A DNA stretch of 64,000 nucleotides. Source: Pirellulales bacterium. GTDB lineage: Bacteria; Planctomycetota; Planctomycetia; Pirellulales; Lacipirellulaceae. Within the stretch, counting starts at the first letter, position 1. Every line of letters begins with the position of its first letter. The DNA is taken from assembly GCA_019636345.1 (NCBI GenBank), contig JAHBXQ010000003.1, positions 248,001 to 312,000 on the forward strand, in the 5' to 3' direction. Shown here piece after piece: positions 27,301-35,122 of the stretch. Below the pieces are notes generated by a model. The model did no database searches, was not told where the DNA came from, and saw nothing but the letters and a program-made list of their open reading frames with translations. The translations under genes and the position numbers were made by a program.

Positions 27301-27366
27301 CTCGTGCAAGCCGAGCAAAAAGGACACGAGAAAAGGTGCAAAAAGCGACGCGGCGCCCCGCGTATT
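27301..27366. repeat. Structured direct repeat, copy A
   Basis: Copy A contains, in order, CTCGTG, AGCAAAAAGGACACGAG, AGGTGCAAAA and a hairpin ACGCGG-CGCC-CCGCGT. CTCGTG can pair with CACGAG to form a first stem. Copy B about 97-100 bases later has the same blocks in the same order. Orientation of any transcript is not known. Confidence 0.6.
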
Positions 27367-27395
27367 CCTCGGCAAACACAGTCTTTTGGGAAGAA

Positions 27396-27460
27396 CCGTG
27401 TGCGAATATTGCTAGCAAAAAGTCACGGGCAGGTGCAAAACTCGCCACGGCGCCCCGTGC
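27396..27460. repeat. Structured direct repeat, copy B
   Basis: Copy B contains CCGTG, AGCAAAAAGTCACGGG, AGGTGCAAAA and a hairpin CCACGG-CGCC-CCGTGC (with the outermost pair not formed). Both the first stem and the hairpin stem differ from copy A yet remain paired, while the loops and spacers are the same. That pattern is expected if the folded shape is what matters. Confidence 0.6.
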
Positions 27461-27629
27461 CAACGGTTCGGGAGTACTGCGAGGTCGGCTTTGCCGTAAG
27501 TCGGCCAAAAAGGCAGGCGGTCTCAGGGCCCCGGGACGCGACTCTCAGAACGAGCGAGACGCTCCCTGGGAGTCTTTTTAGGCCTCTTGGCGGCCAATTC
27601 CTAGCTCTGGCAGCCGGGGCTTTCAGGGT

Positions 27630-28757
27630 TCAAAACCGCACGACCCGGTTGCCTCCCACTTTGCGGACCAGCCGGCGGGCTTCCAGGACGCTCGCCGTCG
27701 CCAGCACGCGGTGGATCGGCAGGCCGCATTTCTGGGCGACTTCGTCCAGGGACGAGCCGGTCGGGTCGATCGCCTGCAGGACCTGCTGCTCCTGCTCGCT
27801 GAGTTTCAGTTCGGCGACCGAGCGGATCGTCTCCCCCGTGGCGCCCTTGGGGGTCGGTTCGGCCAGCGGGCCCAACTCCTCGAGCACGTCGTCGACGCAA
27901 GCGACCAGTTTGGCCCCGTCGCGGATGAGCCGGTTCGGGCCGGCCGACAGGGGACTGTCGATCGGCCCCGGCACGGCGAAGACCTCGCGCCCTTGCTCCA
28001 TGGCGTGCCGAGCGGTGATCAGGGCCCCCGAGCGATCGCTCGCCTCGACGACGATCACCCCCAGGGCCAGCCCGCTGATGATCCGATTTCGCTGGGGGAA
28101 CATCCCGGCGAGCGGGGGCATCGTCGGGGCCGCCTCGCTGAGGACGCACCCCGCGGCGGCGATCCGTTCGCACAATTTGACGTTCTCGGGGGGGAAGGGA
28201 TTCAGCACGCCGCTGGCCAGCACGGCGATCGTTCGCCCGTCGGCCCCCAGGGCGCCTTCATGGGCCGCCGTATCGACCCCCCGGGCCATCCCGCTCACAA
28301 TCGCCAACCCCGCGCGGGCCAGTCCCGCGGCCAAGCGGCGCGTCTGCTCCGTGCCGTAGCGTGACGACCGGCGGGTCCCCACGATCGCCACGGCGAGCCC
28401 GTCGGTCGGTTCCAAGGCGCCGCGCGTGAAGAGCACCCCCGGAGGGTCGGGGATCTCGTGGAGCCCGCGCGGGTACGCCGGCATCGACGGCAGCAGGATT
28501 CCCAGACCATGCTCCGCGGCGAGCGCGAGCTGCGCCTCAAGTTGCACCTCGTGCCGAGCGCCGAGGATGCGGCGCGAGATCTTCGGGCCGATCCCCGGCA
28601 CCTCCTGCAGCGCGGCTTCGCTGGCGGCGAACACCTCGGCCGCGGCGCCGAACCGCTCCAACAGACGAGCGCGGAGCAGGGGCCCCACGTCGGGCGTGAG
28701 CGCGAGCAACACCTCGGCGCGGGCCGCCTCGTCGAGAGTCGCGGGGCTCGTCGTCAT
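27630..28757 (-). CDS. dprA: DNA-processing protein DprA
   Basis: A 375-residue DprA/Smf protein, which in transformable bacteria loads RecA on incoming single-stranded DNA. An N-terminal helical region has the helix-hairpin-helix VPGIGPKISRRIL (about 50-62). The Rossmann-like core has AIVGTRRSSRYG, SGMARGVDTAAHEGAL, LASGVLNPFPPEN and PQRNRIISGLALGVIVVEA (about 120-270). A C-terminal winged-helix-like domain (LDEVAQKCGLPIHRVLATASVLE) ends the protein. The start is the ATG of MTTSPATLDEAAR; the frame is open 54 codons further but unlike the family. topA, often next to dprA, is not here. Confidence 0.95.
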   Translation of the reverse strand: MTTSPATLDEAARAEVLLALTPDVGPLLRARLLERFGAAAEVFAASEAALQEVPGIGPKISRRILGARHEVQLEAQLALAAEHGLGILLPSMPAYPRGLHEIPDPPGVLFTRGALEPTDGLAVAIVGTRRSSRYGTEQTRRLAAGLARAGLAIVSGMARGVDTAAHEGALGADGRTIAVLASGVLNPFPPENVKLCERIAAAGCVLSEAAPTMPPLAGMFPQRNRIISGLALGVIVVEASDRSGALITARHAMEQGREVFAVPGPIDSPLSAGPNRLIRDGAKLVACVDDVLEELGPLAEPTPKGATGETIRSVAELKLSEQEQQVLQAIDPTGSSLDEVAQKCGLPIHRVLATASVLEARRLVRKVGGNRVVRF

Positions 28758-28948
28758 CGCAGGAGGTTCTCCGCGCAGCAGAGCGGGGCGTCGCCCCTGA
28801 CGTGCCAGGGAGGGCAGAGGGGTGAAAGACCCGTCGCCTGATCTTGCGCCAAGGACCCCGCCGGGGCAAGTTGTTCCCGTTGCATGCCCAACGCCCCGAG
28901 CCGCTTGGCGGGTTGCCAAGGACTGCGGGGCGGCCGGAGAGCCCGGCT

Positions 28949-28970
28949 GGCGACTAGCGCCGTCCGTTCA
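28949..28970. repeat. Dispersed GCTAGC-centred repeat, diverged copy
   Basis: GGCGACTAGCGCCGTCCGTT differs at two bases from the 20-base core shared by the other two copies (28990-29009 and 49726-49745). It lies 39 bases before the second copy in the gap between dprA and aroB. Confidence 0.7.
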
Positions 28971-28985
28971 TGCTTGAACTTGCTT

Positions 28986-29010
28986 CATCGGCGGCTAGCG
29001 CCGTCCGCTC
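28986..29010. repeat. Dispersed GCTAGC-centred repeat, copy 2
   Basis: This 25-base stretch, with core GGCGGCTAGCGCCGTCCGCT, is identical to 49722-49746 more than 20 kb away. Its centre CGGC-G-GCTAGC-GCCG is an imperfect palindrome. It is intergenic, between dprA and aroB. Confidence 0.8.
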
Positions 29011-29044
29011 AGGGGCGGGGGGCTGCACCGGCGGCTTGGGGCGT

Positions 29045-30145
29045 TTACTTCGCCAAGTCCTGCAGCACGGCGATCACGTCCGCGTCGCTGACGCCGCCGA
29101 CCAGTTCCACATGCCCGATCCGCGTGGGAAGGACGAACCGCAGTTCCCCCTGGGCGACCTTCTTGTCGTGATACATCAGCTCGACGATTTCTTCGTGATC
29201 GTACGAGGGGAGATCGAACACGAGCTCGAGCGCCTCCAGCAGCCGATCTTGCCGGGCGACGAACCCCTCGTCGACGCGGCCCAGTCGCCGGGCGAGGCGG
29301 GCGGCGCACCGCATGCCGACGGCGACCGCCTCGCCATGGAGCAGGTCGCCGTACTCGCCGGCCGCCTCGAAGGCGTGGGCGAAGGTGTGGCCGTAGTTGA
29401 GCACGGCCCGCAGGCCCGTCGTTTCGCGCTCGTCCGCCTCGACGACGTCGGCCTTGAGCCGGCAGCAGCGCTCGACGACGGCGGTCAGCACGTCGGCGTC
29501 GCGGTCGTTGATTGCGTCGGCGTTCCGCTCCAAGGAGGCGAAGAACTCCTCGTCGAGGATCACGCCGTACTTGACGACCTCGGCCAGCCCCGCGCGGTAC
29601 TCGCGCTCGGGAAGCGCATCGAGCACGTCGACGTCGACCAGCACGCCCGCGGGCTGCCAGAACGCGCCGACCATGTTCTTGGCCTCGGGCAGGTTGACCC
29701 CGACCTTGCCGCCGACCGAGCTGTCGACCTGGGCCAGCAGGGTCGTCGGCACTTGGAAGAACCGCAAGCCCCGGGCGAAGCAGGCGGCGACGAACCCGGC
29801 CAGGTCGCCGACGACCCCGCCGCCGACGGCGACGACGATCGACGTTCGATCGGCGCCCTCGTCGAGCATCGTGTTCCACAGGTCCTCGGCGATGCCGACC
29901 GACTTGCTCGCTTCGCCCGCCTCGACGATCAGGACGTGCACCTCCCAGCCGTCGTCGACCAGGGCGTCCCCCAGGGCGTCGGCGAACAGGCCGTCGACGT
30001 TCGAGTCGGTGACGAGCACCGCATGGTCGGCGTCGCACCGCTCGCGCAGAAACGCCGACAACCCTGCGAGCGTGCCGCTGCCGATGACGATGTCATAGCC
30101 CCGCTCGGCCAGCGCGACGCGAAGAGTCTTGGGGGAAGCGGTCAC
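29045..30145 (-). CDS. aroB: 3-dehydroquinate synthase
   Basis: A 366-residue enzyme that makes 3-dehydroquinate from DAHP with NAD and a metal ion, the second step of the shikimate pathway in the cytoplasm. The NAD-binding loop VAVGGGVVGDLAGF is near residues 98-111, the substrate loop VPTTLLAQVDSSVGGKVGVN near 124-143, and the metal ligands in AEVVKYG, NYGHTFAHAFE and LLHGEAVAVGM. The GTG start gives VTASPKTLRVAL and has GAGGA six bases before it; the frame stays open 281 codons upstream over unrelated sequence. It follows a 76-residue ORF on the same strand by 110 bases. Confidence 0.96.
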   Translation of the reverse strand: MTASPKTLRVALAERGYDIVIGSGTLAGLSAFLRERCDADHAVLVTDSNVDGLFADALGDALVDDGWEVHVLIVEAGEASKSVGIAEDLWNTMLDEGADRTSIVVAVGGGVVGDLAGFVAACFARGLRFFQVPTTLLAQVDSSVGGKVGVNLPEAKNMVGAFWQPAGVLVDVDVLDALPEREYRAGLAEVVKYGVILDEEFFASLERNADAINDRDADVLTAVVERCCRLKADVVEADERETTGLRAVLNYGHTFAHAFEAAGEYGDLLHGEAVAVGMRCAARLARRLGRVDEGFVARQDRLLEALELVFDLPSYDHEEIVELMYHDKKVAQGELRFVLPTRIGHVELVGGVSDADVIAVLQDLAK

Positions 30146-30255
30146 GCAGGTCCTCGGTCGTGTGGAAGCCAATCCCGCAGGCACGACGAACGCGGAGCGA
30201 TTGGCTTCGGCTTGCTCGGCGTTCTCGGCGGCGAACAACTCCTCGCCGCCGGCGG

Positions 30256-30486
30256 TCAGCCCTTGGCCATGACCCGTTCCAGGTCGGCGGGGGTGACGAC
30301 AATGCGGCGGCAAAAGCCGGTGTGGGTCCGGACGTACTCGACGTGAGCGGCTTCGTCCGGGGCGGCGTGAAGCAGGGCCTCGAGCCGAATCCGCTCGGCC
30401 GGCGGCAGGTCGTCCTGCTCGGCGGGCCACTCGGTCTCGGTTTCCATGACGAGCGCTTCGCGGTAAGGATCGAACTTGTCCGCCAT
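30256..30486 (-). CDS. Small acidic hypothetical protein
   Basis: A 76-residue soluble protein beginning MADKFDPYREALVMETETEW. It contains the helix ERIRLEALLHAAPDEAAHVEYVRTHTGFCRRIVVTPADLERV and has one Cys. It precedes aroB on the same strand and has a promoter-like pair 43 bases upstream of the start codon. I recognise no family, but its length, charge pattern and start are those of a real gene. Confidence 0.6.
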   Translation of the reverse strand: MADKFDPYREALVMETETEWPAEQDDLPPAERIRLEALLHAAPDEAAHVEYVRTHTGFCRRIVVTPADLERVMAKG

Positions 30487-30528
30487 GTCGACGCCGGGGC
30501 TGGGGGGGAGATTGCGGGCGAAACCGGC

Positions 30529-30557
30529 AGTATACTGCCCCCCTGCCGGAGCGATAA
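30529..30557 (-). promoter_or_regulatory. Candidate promoter within a perfect palindrome
   Basis: Reading on the minus strand, TTATCG and TATACT are 17 bases apart, and the small protein-aroB genes follow. The -10 sits in a 14-base perfect palindrome GGCAGTATACTGCC (30526-30539), which could also bind a dimeric regulator. Confidence 0.45.
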
Positions 30558-30632
30558 GTGCCGCGAATTGCCCTTCGCCGCGACGACGCGGAGGATGGCG
30601 GGGGGCGTAGCGGTGAGAGTCCCCGGCCGAGT

Positions 30633-30670
30633 TCCTGGGGGCTTCGCTGCGCTACGACCCCAGCCACCCT
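30633..30670. repeat. Dispersed palindrome, partial copy
   Basis: These 38 bases match 8186-8223 with a single mismatch (30654). Only the inner and right arms of the longer element at 8120-8250 are kept; the rest of the flanking sequence does not match. It sits in the gap between the minus-strand small gene and the plus-strand gene at 30728. Confidence 0.75.
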
Positions 30671-30727
30671 CGGCGGCGGATCGCTTGCTTCAGGCGTCGA
30701 CCTCCTTCCCATTAGTAAAGCCCCCCG

Positions 30728-31288
30728 ATGCAGCTCTCTGGAAAGCACGTCGTTGTTTCGATCTTTGCCTTGGCCTTGGCGATGTCGGGGTGGGCGTGGA
30801 TGCACCACTACAACGCCACGCGGCGGATGGCCGGGTTCTGGGGGCCGGGGTCGGCCAACCTGCTGGTCCGCGGGGACGAGGTCGACGCCTACCGGCTCGA
30901 GTCCGGCGCGGCGTCGCCGGCCGAGGGGGCCTATCCCCATTGGCCCCCGGCCTTCGGCGGGCTTCTCGAGGGAGACGCCGTCGACCATGTCGACCTAGCC
31001 GAGGCGAAGGGGCTGATCCATCTCCGGCATGCGCTGACGCAGGACAGCAACTACGACTGGGATGCGCCGGCGGTCGACGGAGCGCCTCGGTGGGGGCTCG
31101 CGCTGCGGTTCAGCAACTTTGAGGCGGTCGTGTGGGTCCTGTTGTCGGACGACCTCGCCGTGCTCGGCAAACCGGCCGCCGACGGGTTGAGCGTCTCGAC
31201 GCTTCCCTGCCCGAAGATGGCTCCCGTCCTTCGCGAATACTTCGAGGACGTCGGCGTCCTCCCCGCGGCGGCCGCCGACGCCGACTGA
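30728..31288 (+). CDS. Membrane-anchored hypothetical protein
   Basis: A 186-residue protein with an N-terminal membrane helix or signal anchor (KHVVVSIFALALAMSGWAWMHH). The soluble part contains LLVRGDEVDAYRLESG, IHLRHALTQDSNYDWDA and LRFSNFEAVVWVLLSDDLAVLGKPAADG, an alpha/beta pattern of unknown fold. It ends in an Ala-rich tail. It is 140 bases before the ParA gene on the same strand; a shared promoter is possible but a TATACT hexamer at 31378 suggests ParA has its own. Family not recognised. Confidence 0.6.
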   Translation: MQLSGKHVVVSIFALALAMSGWAWMHHYNATRRMAGFWGPGSANLLVRGDEVDAYRLESGAASPAEGAYPHWPPAFGGLLEGDAVDHVDLAEAKGLIHLRHALTQDSNYDWDAPAVDGAPRWGLALRFSNFEAVVWVLLSDDLAVLGKPAADGLSVSTLPCPKMAPVLREYFEDVGVLPAAAADAD

Positions 31289-31428
31289 AACTTGCGCCGT
31301 CGCGCGAGATTGTTTCCGCGGCCGGGTCTGCTAGCACGGCCGGGGGACTTGGTCTGTCGACGCGCCGACGGGGGTCCTATACTCCGCGGCCCGTTTTGGC
31401 ACCCGAGACAGCGAGGTTCCCCGCCGCC

Positions 31429-32247
31429 ATGCGATCGATCGCCATCATCAATCAAAAAGGGGGCGTCGGCAAAACGACGACCGCGGTCAATCTCTGCTCC
31501 GCCTTGGCCGCCAGCGGGCAGCGGGTGGGACTCGTGGATCTCGACCCGCAGGCGCATGCGTCGCTCCACTTGGGACTCGGGCCGCAGCGGCAGGCGCCGA
31601 CCACCTACGACGTGCTGTCGGGCGACCGCCGGCTCGAGGAGATCTGGCAGGCGGCCGCCGAGAACCTGTGGGTCGCCCCGGCCCATATCGACCTGGCCGC
31701 GGCCGAGGTCGAGCTGGCCGGCGTCGTGGGGCGCGAGGTGATCCTCCGCGACGAGCTGGCCGTGTGCCGCGAGCGGTTCGATTTGCTGCTGGTCGACTGC
31801 CCCCCGTCGCTGGGAATCTTGACGCTCAACGCCCTGTCGGCGGTCGACGACGTGTTCCTGCCGCTGCAGCCCCATTTCCTGGCGCTGCACGGGCTGAGCA
31901 AACTGCTGCAGACGATCGAGCTGGTGCGGCGGCGGCTCAACGAGCGGTTGCGGCTGGCCGGGGTCGTGCTCTGCCTGTACGAGTCGGGGACGCGCTTGGC
32001 GGCCGAGGTGGCCGGCGACGTCGCCGAGTATTTCCGCACCGGGGCGGCCGCCGAACTGTGGCCGGGGGCGCGGATCTTTGAGACGCACATCCGGCGCAAT
32101 ATCCGGCTGGCCGAGGCCCCGAGCTTCGAGCAGTCGATCTTCGAATATGCTCCCGCGTCGGCCGGCGCCGAGGACTACCGCCGGCTGGCCGACGAGGTGC
32201 TGGCATTCTACGGCCTGCAAGCGTCGGCGAACCTCGCCGCGGCCTGA
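31429..32247 (+). CDS. ParA-family ATPase, orphan
   Basis: A 272-residue ParA/Soj-type ATPase that would form ATP-dependent gradients on the nucleoid to position DNA or protein cargo. Walker A is KGGVGKTT at residues 10-17, with the signature lysine as the first K; Walker A' is LVDLDPQAHAS, and the Walker B region is LLLVDCPPSLGILTLNAL. No ParB gene lies in the window, so it may act on non-plasmid cargo. The start is the ATG of MRSIAIINQ; a TATACT -10-like hexamer lies 46 bases upstream. Length is full. Confidence 0.9.
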   Translation: MRSIAIINQKGGVGKTTTAVNLCSALAASGQRVGLVDLDPQAHASLHLGLGPQRQAPTTYDVLSGDRRLEEIWQAAAENLWVAPAHIDLAAAEVELAGVVGREVILRDELAVCRERFDLLLVDCPPSLGILTLNALSAVDDVFLPLQPHFLALHGLSKLLQTIELVRRRLNERLRLAGVVLCLYESGTRLAAEVAGDVAEYFRTGAAAELWPGARIFETHIRRNIRLAEAPSFEQSIFEYAPASAGAEDYRRLADEVLAFYGLQASANLAAA

Positions 32248-32607
32248 GCCCGTGGCGCCGCCGCGGGAGCTGCGCCCCCCGCTCGCCGGGGGTGTTGTCG
32301 CGCGCAGATCGGGCAGTTTGGCGAGACTCTGCGGTCTGCGAAGCCGCTGCGCGTGAAGATTTGCCGGTTGTTCTCACGGCGCCGGTTGCGCCGCAAAGAA
32401 CTTTTCTCCGGGCTGCGTCTAGGCCCGAACCGTGCGGGTCGTACTGGTCGATCGGTTTAGCAGGGCGAATTTGCGCCCCGACCGAGATCGCACAGAGAGT
32501 CTTGCCAGGGCGACTTCTCGCCGTGCCGGCCCCGCCTTGATCCGGCCCGTCGCCCGAACCGCCCCGCATGGATGCGCGTGGCACGAACCATAAAGAGAGG
32601 GAGCGAA
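32248..32607. other. Gap before the BBP7 gene
   Basis: About 360 bases that hold no convincing gene. They contain the leader of the BBP7 gene, with an AGAGAGGGAG ribosome-binding site just before the ATG. I see no clear -35/-10 pair and no terminator with a T-run for parA. Confidence 0.5.
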
Positions 32608-34455
32608 ATGGGAATTCATCGGCACATTCAGGGGCTGCTGGCCGCTGCGGCCGTGCTGCCCTGGGGGGCGCAGGTTCACGGTCAGTTCATCCCGTACAAC
32701 CAACCGCAGCAGACCGCGCCGCAGGCGCAGTCGAGCTACTCGACCCCGTACCCGGCGTATCAAGCCCCGGCGGCTCAGGTCCCGCAAGCGCCGCACTACG
32801 GCTACGGTCAACAAGCGACGAGCTACGGCCAGCAGCCGCAGTCCGGCCAGCCCGTTGCGCAGGTCGCGATGCGCCCCGGCCAGCCGCGCTACGCGATGGC
32901 GATGCAAAACGGCGCGACCAACGGCGGGCTGTCGTTGACTCCCCCCGCTGAGAGCGTGGCGCCCGGCACGCCGCAACAAGCCGCGCCGATGCACCAGGGC
33001 ATGCCGATGCAGCAGACCTATCCCCCGAGCCCGGCGATGCAGCCGACCCCGATGGCGGCCGAAACGTACGGCGGGTACGCCCCCCAAGGAGGGCAGCCGG
33101 GCTGCAACTGCAACGGGTCGAGCGTTTACGAAGGCTACCACGACGGCGGATACGCCGGGTACGGAGGCTGCAGCGTCGACGGCTACGGCGCATGCACCGG
33201 GTACTCGACTTACGGCGGCGGCTACGGCCCGAGCGGCCATGCCGGCGCCTTGATTCGTCCGCGCGGATGCAACTACTGGTTCGGCGGCGTGTACGGCCTG
33301 CTGATGGAGCGCGACAGCTCCGACAAACGACCGCTGGTGTTCGCCGCCAGCGGCCTGACGGCCGGCGACTACCCCGCGTCCAATCAGGTCGTCCTGACGA
33401 CCCGCAACGTCGATATCGGATACCAAGGGGGCGTCGAATTCCGCTTGGGCCGGACGTTCGGCGGTTACGGCGATCCGTGCAGCGGCTGCTGCTCGCCACC
33501 GTGCTGGGGTCTCGAGGCGGTCTACTGGACCTTGTTCGAGGACGACGCCTACGCCCAATACGTGCAGAGCGGCACGCTGCGCGTGTACTCGATGATCGAC
33601 CCCCGCGGGTTGGAGTACAACCCGGGCTTGGGCTACCGACCGCTGCGGCACTACTTCGACTACGCCCCGCCGGTGGACGATTACACGAACGGGGCCACCC
33701 TCGACGAAATTCGCGTCGACTTGGCCCGGGTTCGCAGCACGTTCGAGGTGCAGAACCTGGAGATCAACCTGCTGCGGCTCCCCGTCGGATGCGGCGGGCC
33801 GGTCGTCGCCGGCGTCGCGGCAGCCGGATGCACCGGTTGCGACGCGGGGGGGTGTCAGCCGTGCGGTTCGTGCGACGCCCCGTGCGCCGGCGGCTGCGGG
33901 TCGCGGTTTTCGTGCGTCACGCTGTGCGGCTTCCGTTACATGCAGTTCGACGAGAGCTTCATGTACGGCGTGAACTTCACCAACGTCACCGCCATGCCCA
34001 ACACGACCGGGTTCATGAACTACAACGCCCGGACGACCAACGACCTGTACGGGTTCCAGATCGGCTCGAACGGCATGTACCGCATCGGCTGCAAGTGGGG
34101 CATCCACCTGGGCTCGGCCTTTGGGCTGTACGGCAACGACATCGACGTCCGGCAGTATTTCGATTCGCCTACCGGGCAGGTTCGCTTCATCCAGTCGGGC
34201 GACAATTTCGACGTCTACGCCTCGAAGACCGACGTCAGCATGATCGGCGAACTGCGGCTGGGCGCCAGCTATCAGTACTCCTGCAACTGCCGGCTGTACG
34301 GCGGGTGGCGGGCGATCGGCGTGACCGGCATCGCCCTGGCGACCGATCAGATCCCCGTCGCGTTCATCGACGCGGCCCAAATGAACAACTACGTCAACTC
34401 GAACGGCTCGCTGATCCTGCACGGTCTGCAAGCCGGCGTCGAATGGAATTACTAA
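32608..34455 (+). CDS. BBP7-family outer-membrane beta-barrel protein
   Basis: A 615-residue protein. A signal peptide (IQGLLAAAAVLPWGAQVHG) is followed by a Gln/Pro-rich low-complexity segment (about 25-160), with repeated GYGQQ and PYP-like blocks, and a Gly/Tyr/Cys-rich segment. From about 220 the sequence CNYWFGGVYGLLMERDSSDK starts the BBP7-type domain of planctomycetes, ending in a long amphipathic beta region (about 440-615) with LHGLQAGVEWNY at the end. The terminal aromatic residue fits an outer-membrane barrel. Seventeen or more Cys residues, several in CxGC clusters, suggest disulfides. The start has AGAGAGGGAG upstream. Function is not known. Confidence 0.82.
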   Translation: MGIHRHIQGLLAAAAVLPWGAQVHGQFIPYNQPQQTAPQAQSSYSTPYPAYQAPAAQVPQAPHYGYGQQATSYGQQPQSGQPVAQVAMRPGQPRYAMAMQNGATNGGLSLTPPAESVAPGTPQQAAPMHQGMPMQQTYPPSPAMQPTPMAAETYGGYAPQGGQPGCNCNGSSVYEGYHDGGYAGYGGCSVDGYGACTGYSTYGGGYGPSGHAGALIRPRGCNYWFGGVYGLLMERDSSDKRPLVFAASGLTAGDYPASNQVVLTTRNVDIGYQGGVEFRLGRTFGGYGDPCSGCCSPPCWGLEAVYWTLFEDDAYAQYVQSGTLRVYSMIDPRGLEYNPGLGYRPLRHYFDYAPPVDDYTNGATLDEIRVDLARVRSTFEVQNLEINLLRLPVGCGGPVVAGVAAAGCTGCDAGGCQPCGSCDAPCAGGCGSRFSCVTLCGFRYMQFDESFMYGVNFTNVTAMPNTTGFMNYNARTTNDLYGFQIGSNGMYRIGCKWGIHLGSAFGLYGNDIDVRQYFDSPTGQVRFIQSGDNFDVYASKTDVSMIGELRLGASYQYSCNCRLYGGWRAIGVTGIALATDQIPVAFIDAAQMNNYVNSNGSLILHGLQAGVEWNY

Positions 34456-34533
34456 GTCGCGGCCCGCAGGGCTGACGCGGCTCGCTCCGCGGCGGTTCGG
34501 CCAAGCGACTTGAAAGCGACCCCATTCCCCCGA

Positions 34534-34567
34534 CCCGATCGGCGCTTCGGCGCCGGTCGGGTTTTTT
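34534..34567 (+). terminator. Rho-independent terminator of the BBP7 gene
   Basis: A 12-base stem (34534-34545 with 34550-34561, one G-T pair) with a TTCG loop is followed by TTTTTT. It lies 80 bases after the stop codon. Confidence 0.9.
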
Positions 34568-34600
34568 CGTGCGCAAACGGGGGGCGTCGAAGCGGCGGCG

Positions 34601-35122
34601 CTACGTCTGCGACGGCCACGCCGTCAGGCACTGGAACAGCGGGTCGGCGCGCATCGGGTCGAAGTCGGGTTCGCTGCAGACGAAGTCCCGGAAGTTGCCG
34701 TCGATTTCCAGCGCGGCGGCAAGGTGTTGCAGCGTGCGGCGGCGATCGCGGGCGAGGCTCCAGTAGCACGCCATGTTGTAGTGGAGGATCGCCGATCCCG
34801 GCTCGATCTCCAGCGCGTGCTCGAGCGTCTCGATCGCCTGATCGAGCCGCCCGATCCGTTTGCAGCACCAAGCGAGCGCGACGTGGACGTCGACGTCGTC
34901 GGGGATCAGATCCAAGCTCCGCCGGAGCGGGTAGATCGCATGCCGGTAGCGGTGCAGCTCGCGCAGCGCTTCGCCCATGAGGTAACATCCGCGGGCGTCG
35001 CCGTGGACGAGCTTCCCCTGCCGTTGCAGCGCAGCCAGCGCGTGCCGGGGCATGCCGAGTTCGAGATACCCTTCCGCTTCGCAGCGGGTGCGCATCAAGC
35101 GCTGGCGGAGTTGAGGGAGCAT
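34601..35122 (-). CDS. Tetratricopeptide-repeat protein
   Basis: A 173-residue cytoplasmic protein made of about four TPR-like helical pairs. Typical units are EGYLELGMPRHALAALQRQGK, HVALAWCCKRIGRLDQAIETL and HYNMACYWSLARDRRRTLQHL. TPRs act as protein-protein scaffolds; the partner is unknown. The C-terminal FRDFVCSEPDFDPMRADPLF is a motif often seen at the end of such planctomycete proteins, as I recall. The start is uncertain: ATG at 35122 (MLPQLRQRL) or 27 bases inside at 35095 (MRTRCEAEGY). It converges on the BBP7 gene. Confidence 0.75.
   Translation of the reverse strand: MLPQLRQRLMRTRCEAEGYLELGMPRHALAALQRQGKLVHGDARGCYLMGEALRELHRYRHAIYPLRRSLDLIPDDVDVHVALAWCCKRIGRLDQAIETLEHALEIEPGSAILHYNMACYWSLARDRRRTLQHLAAALEIDGNFRDFVCSEPDFDPMRADPLFQCLTAWPSQT

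Larger units (their letters stand above)
26716..27629. other. Gene-free block with structured repeats
   Basis: More than 900 bases with no convincing gene between an ECF sigma gene and dprA, locally lower in GC than its surroundings. It holds a nested hairpin (27183-27230) and a pair of direct repeats (27301-27366 and 27396-27460). A hairpin-like stretch is also present at about 27085-27111. An open plus-strand frame (27153-27581) exists, but its composition is merely basic and it has no supporting start. Confidence 0.6.

Noticed and set aside
27301-27460. Two repeats considered as a possible CRISPR array.
   Set aside because: Only two units, which differ in their stems, and no cas genes; the repeat-hairpin-covariation pattern points to structured RNA instead.
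27153-27581. A basic, Ala/Lys/Arg-rich plus-strand frame that looks a little like a histone-H1-type tail.
   Set aside because: No convincing start or ribosome site, and the similarity between its two halves is explained by the DNA repeats at 27301-27460.
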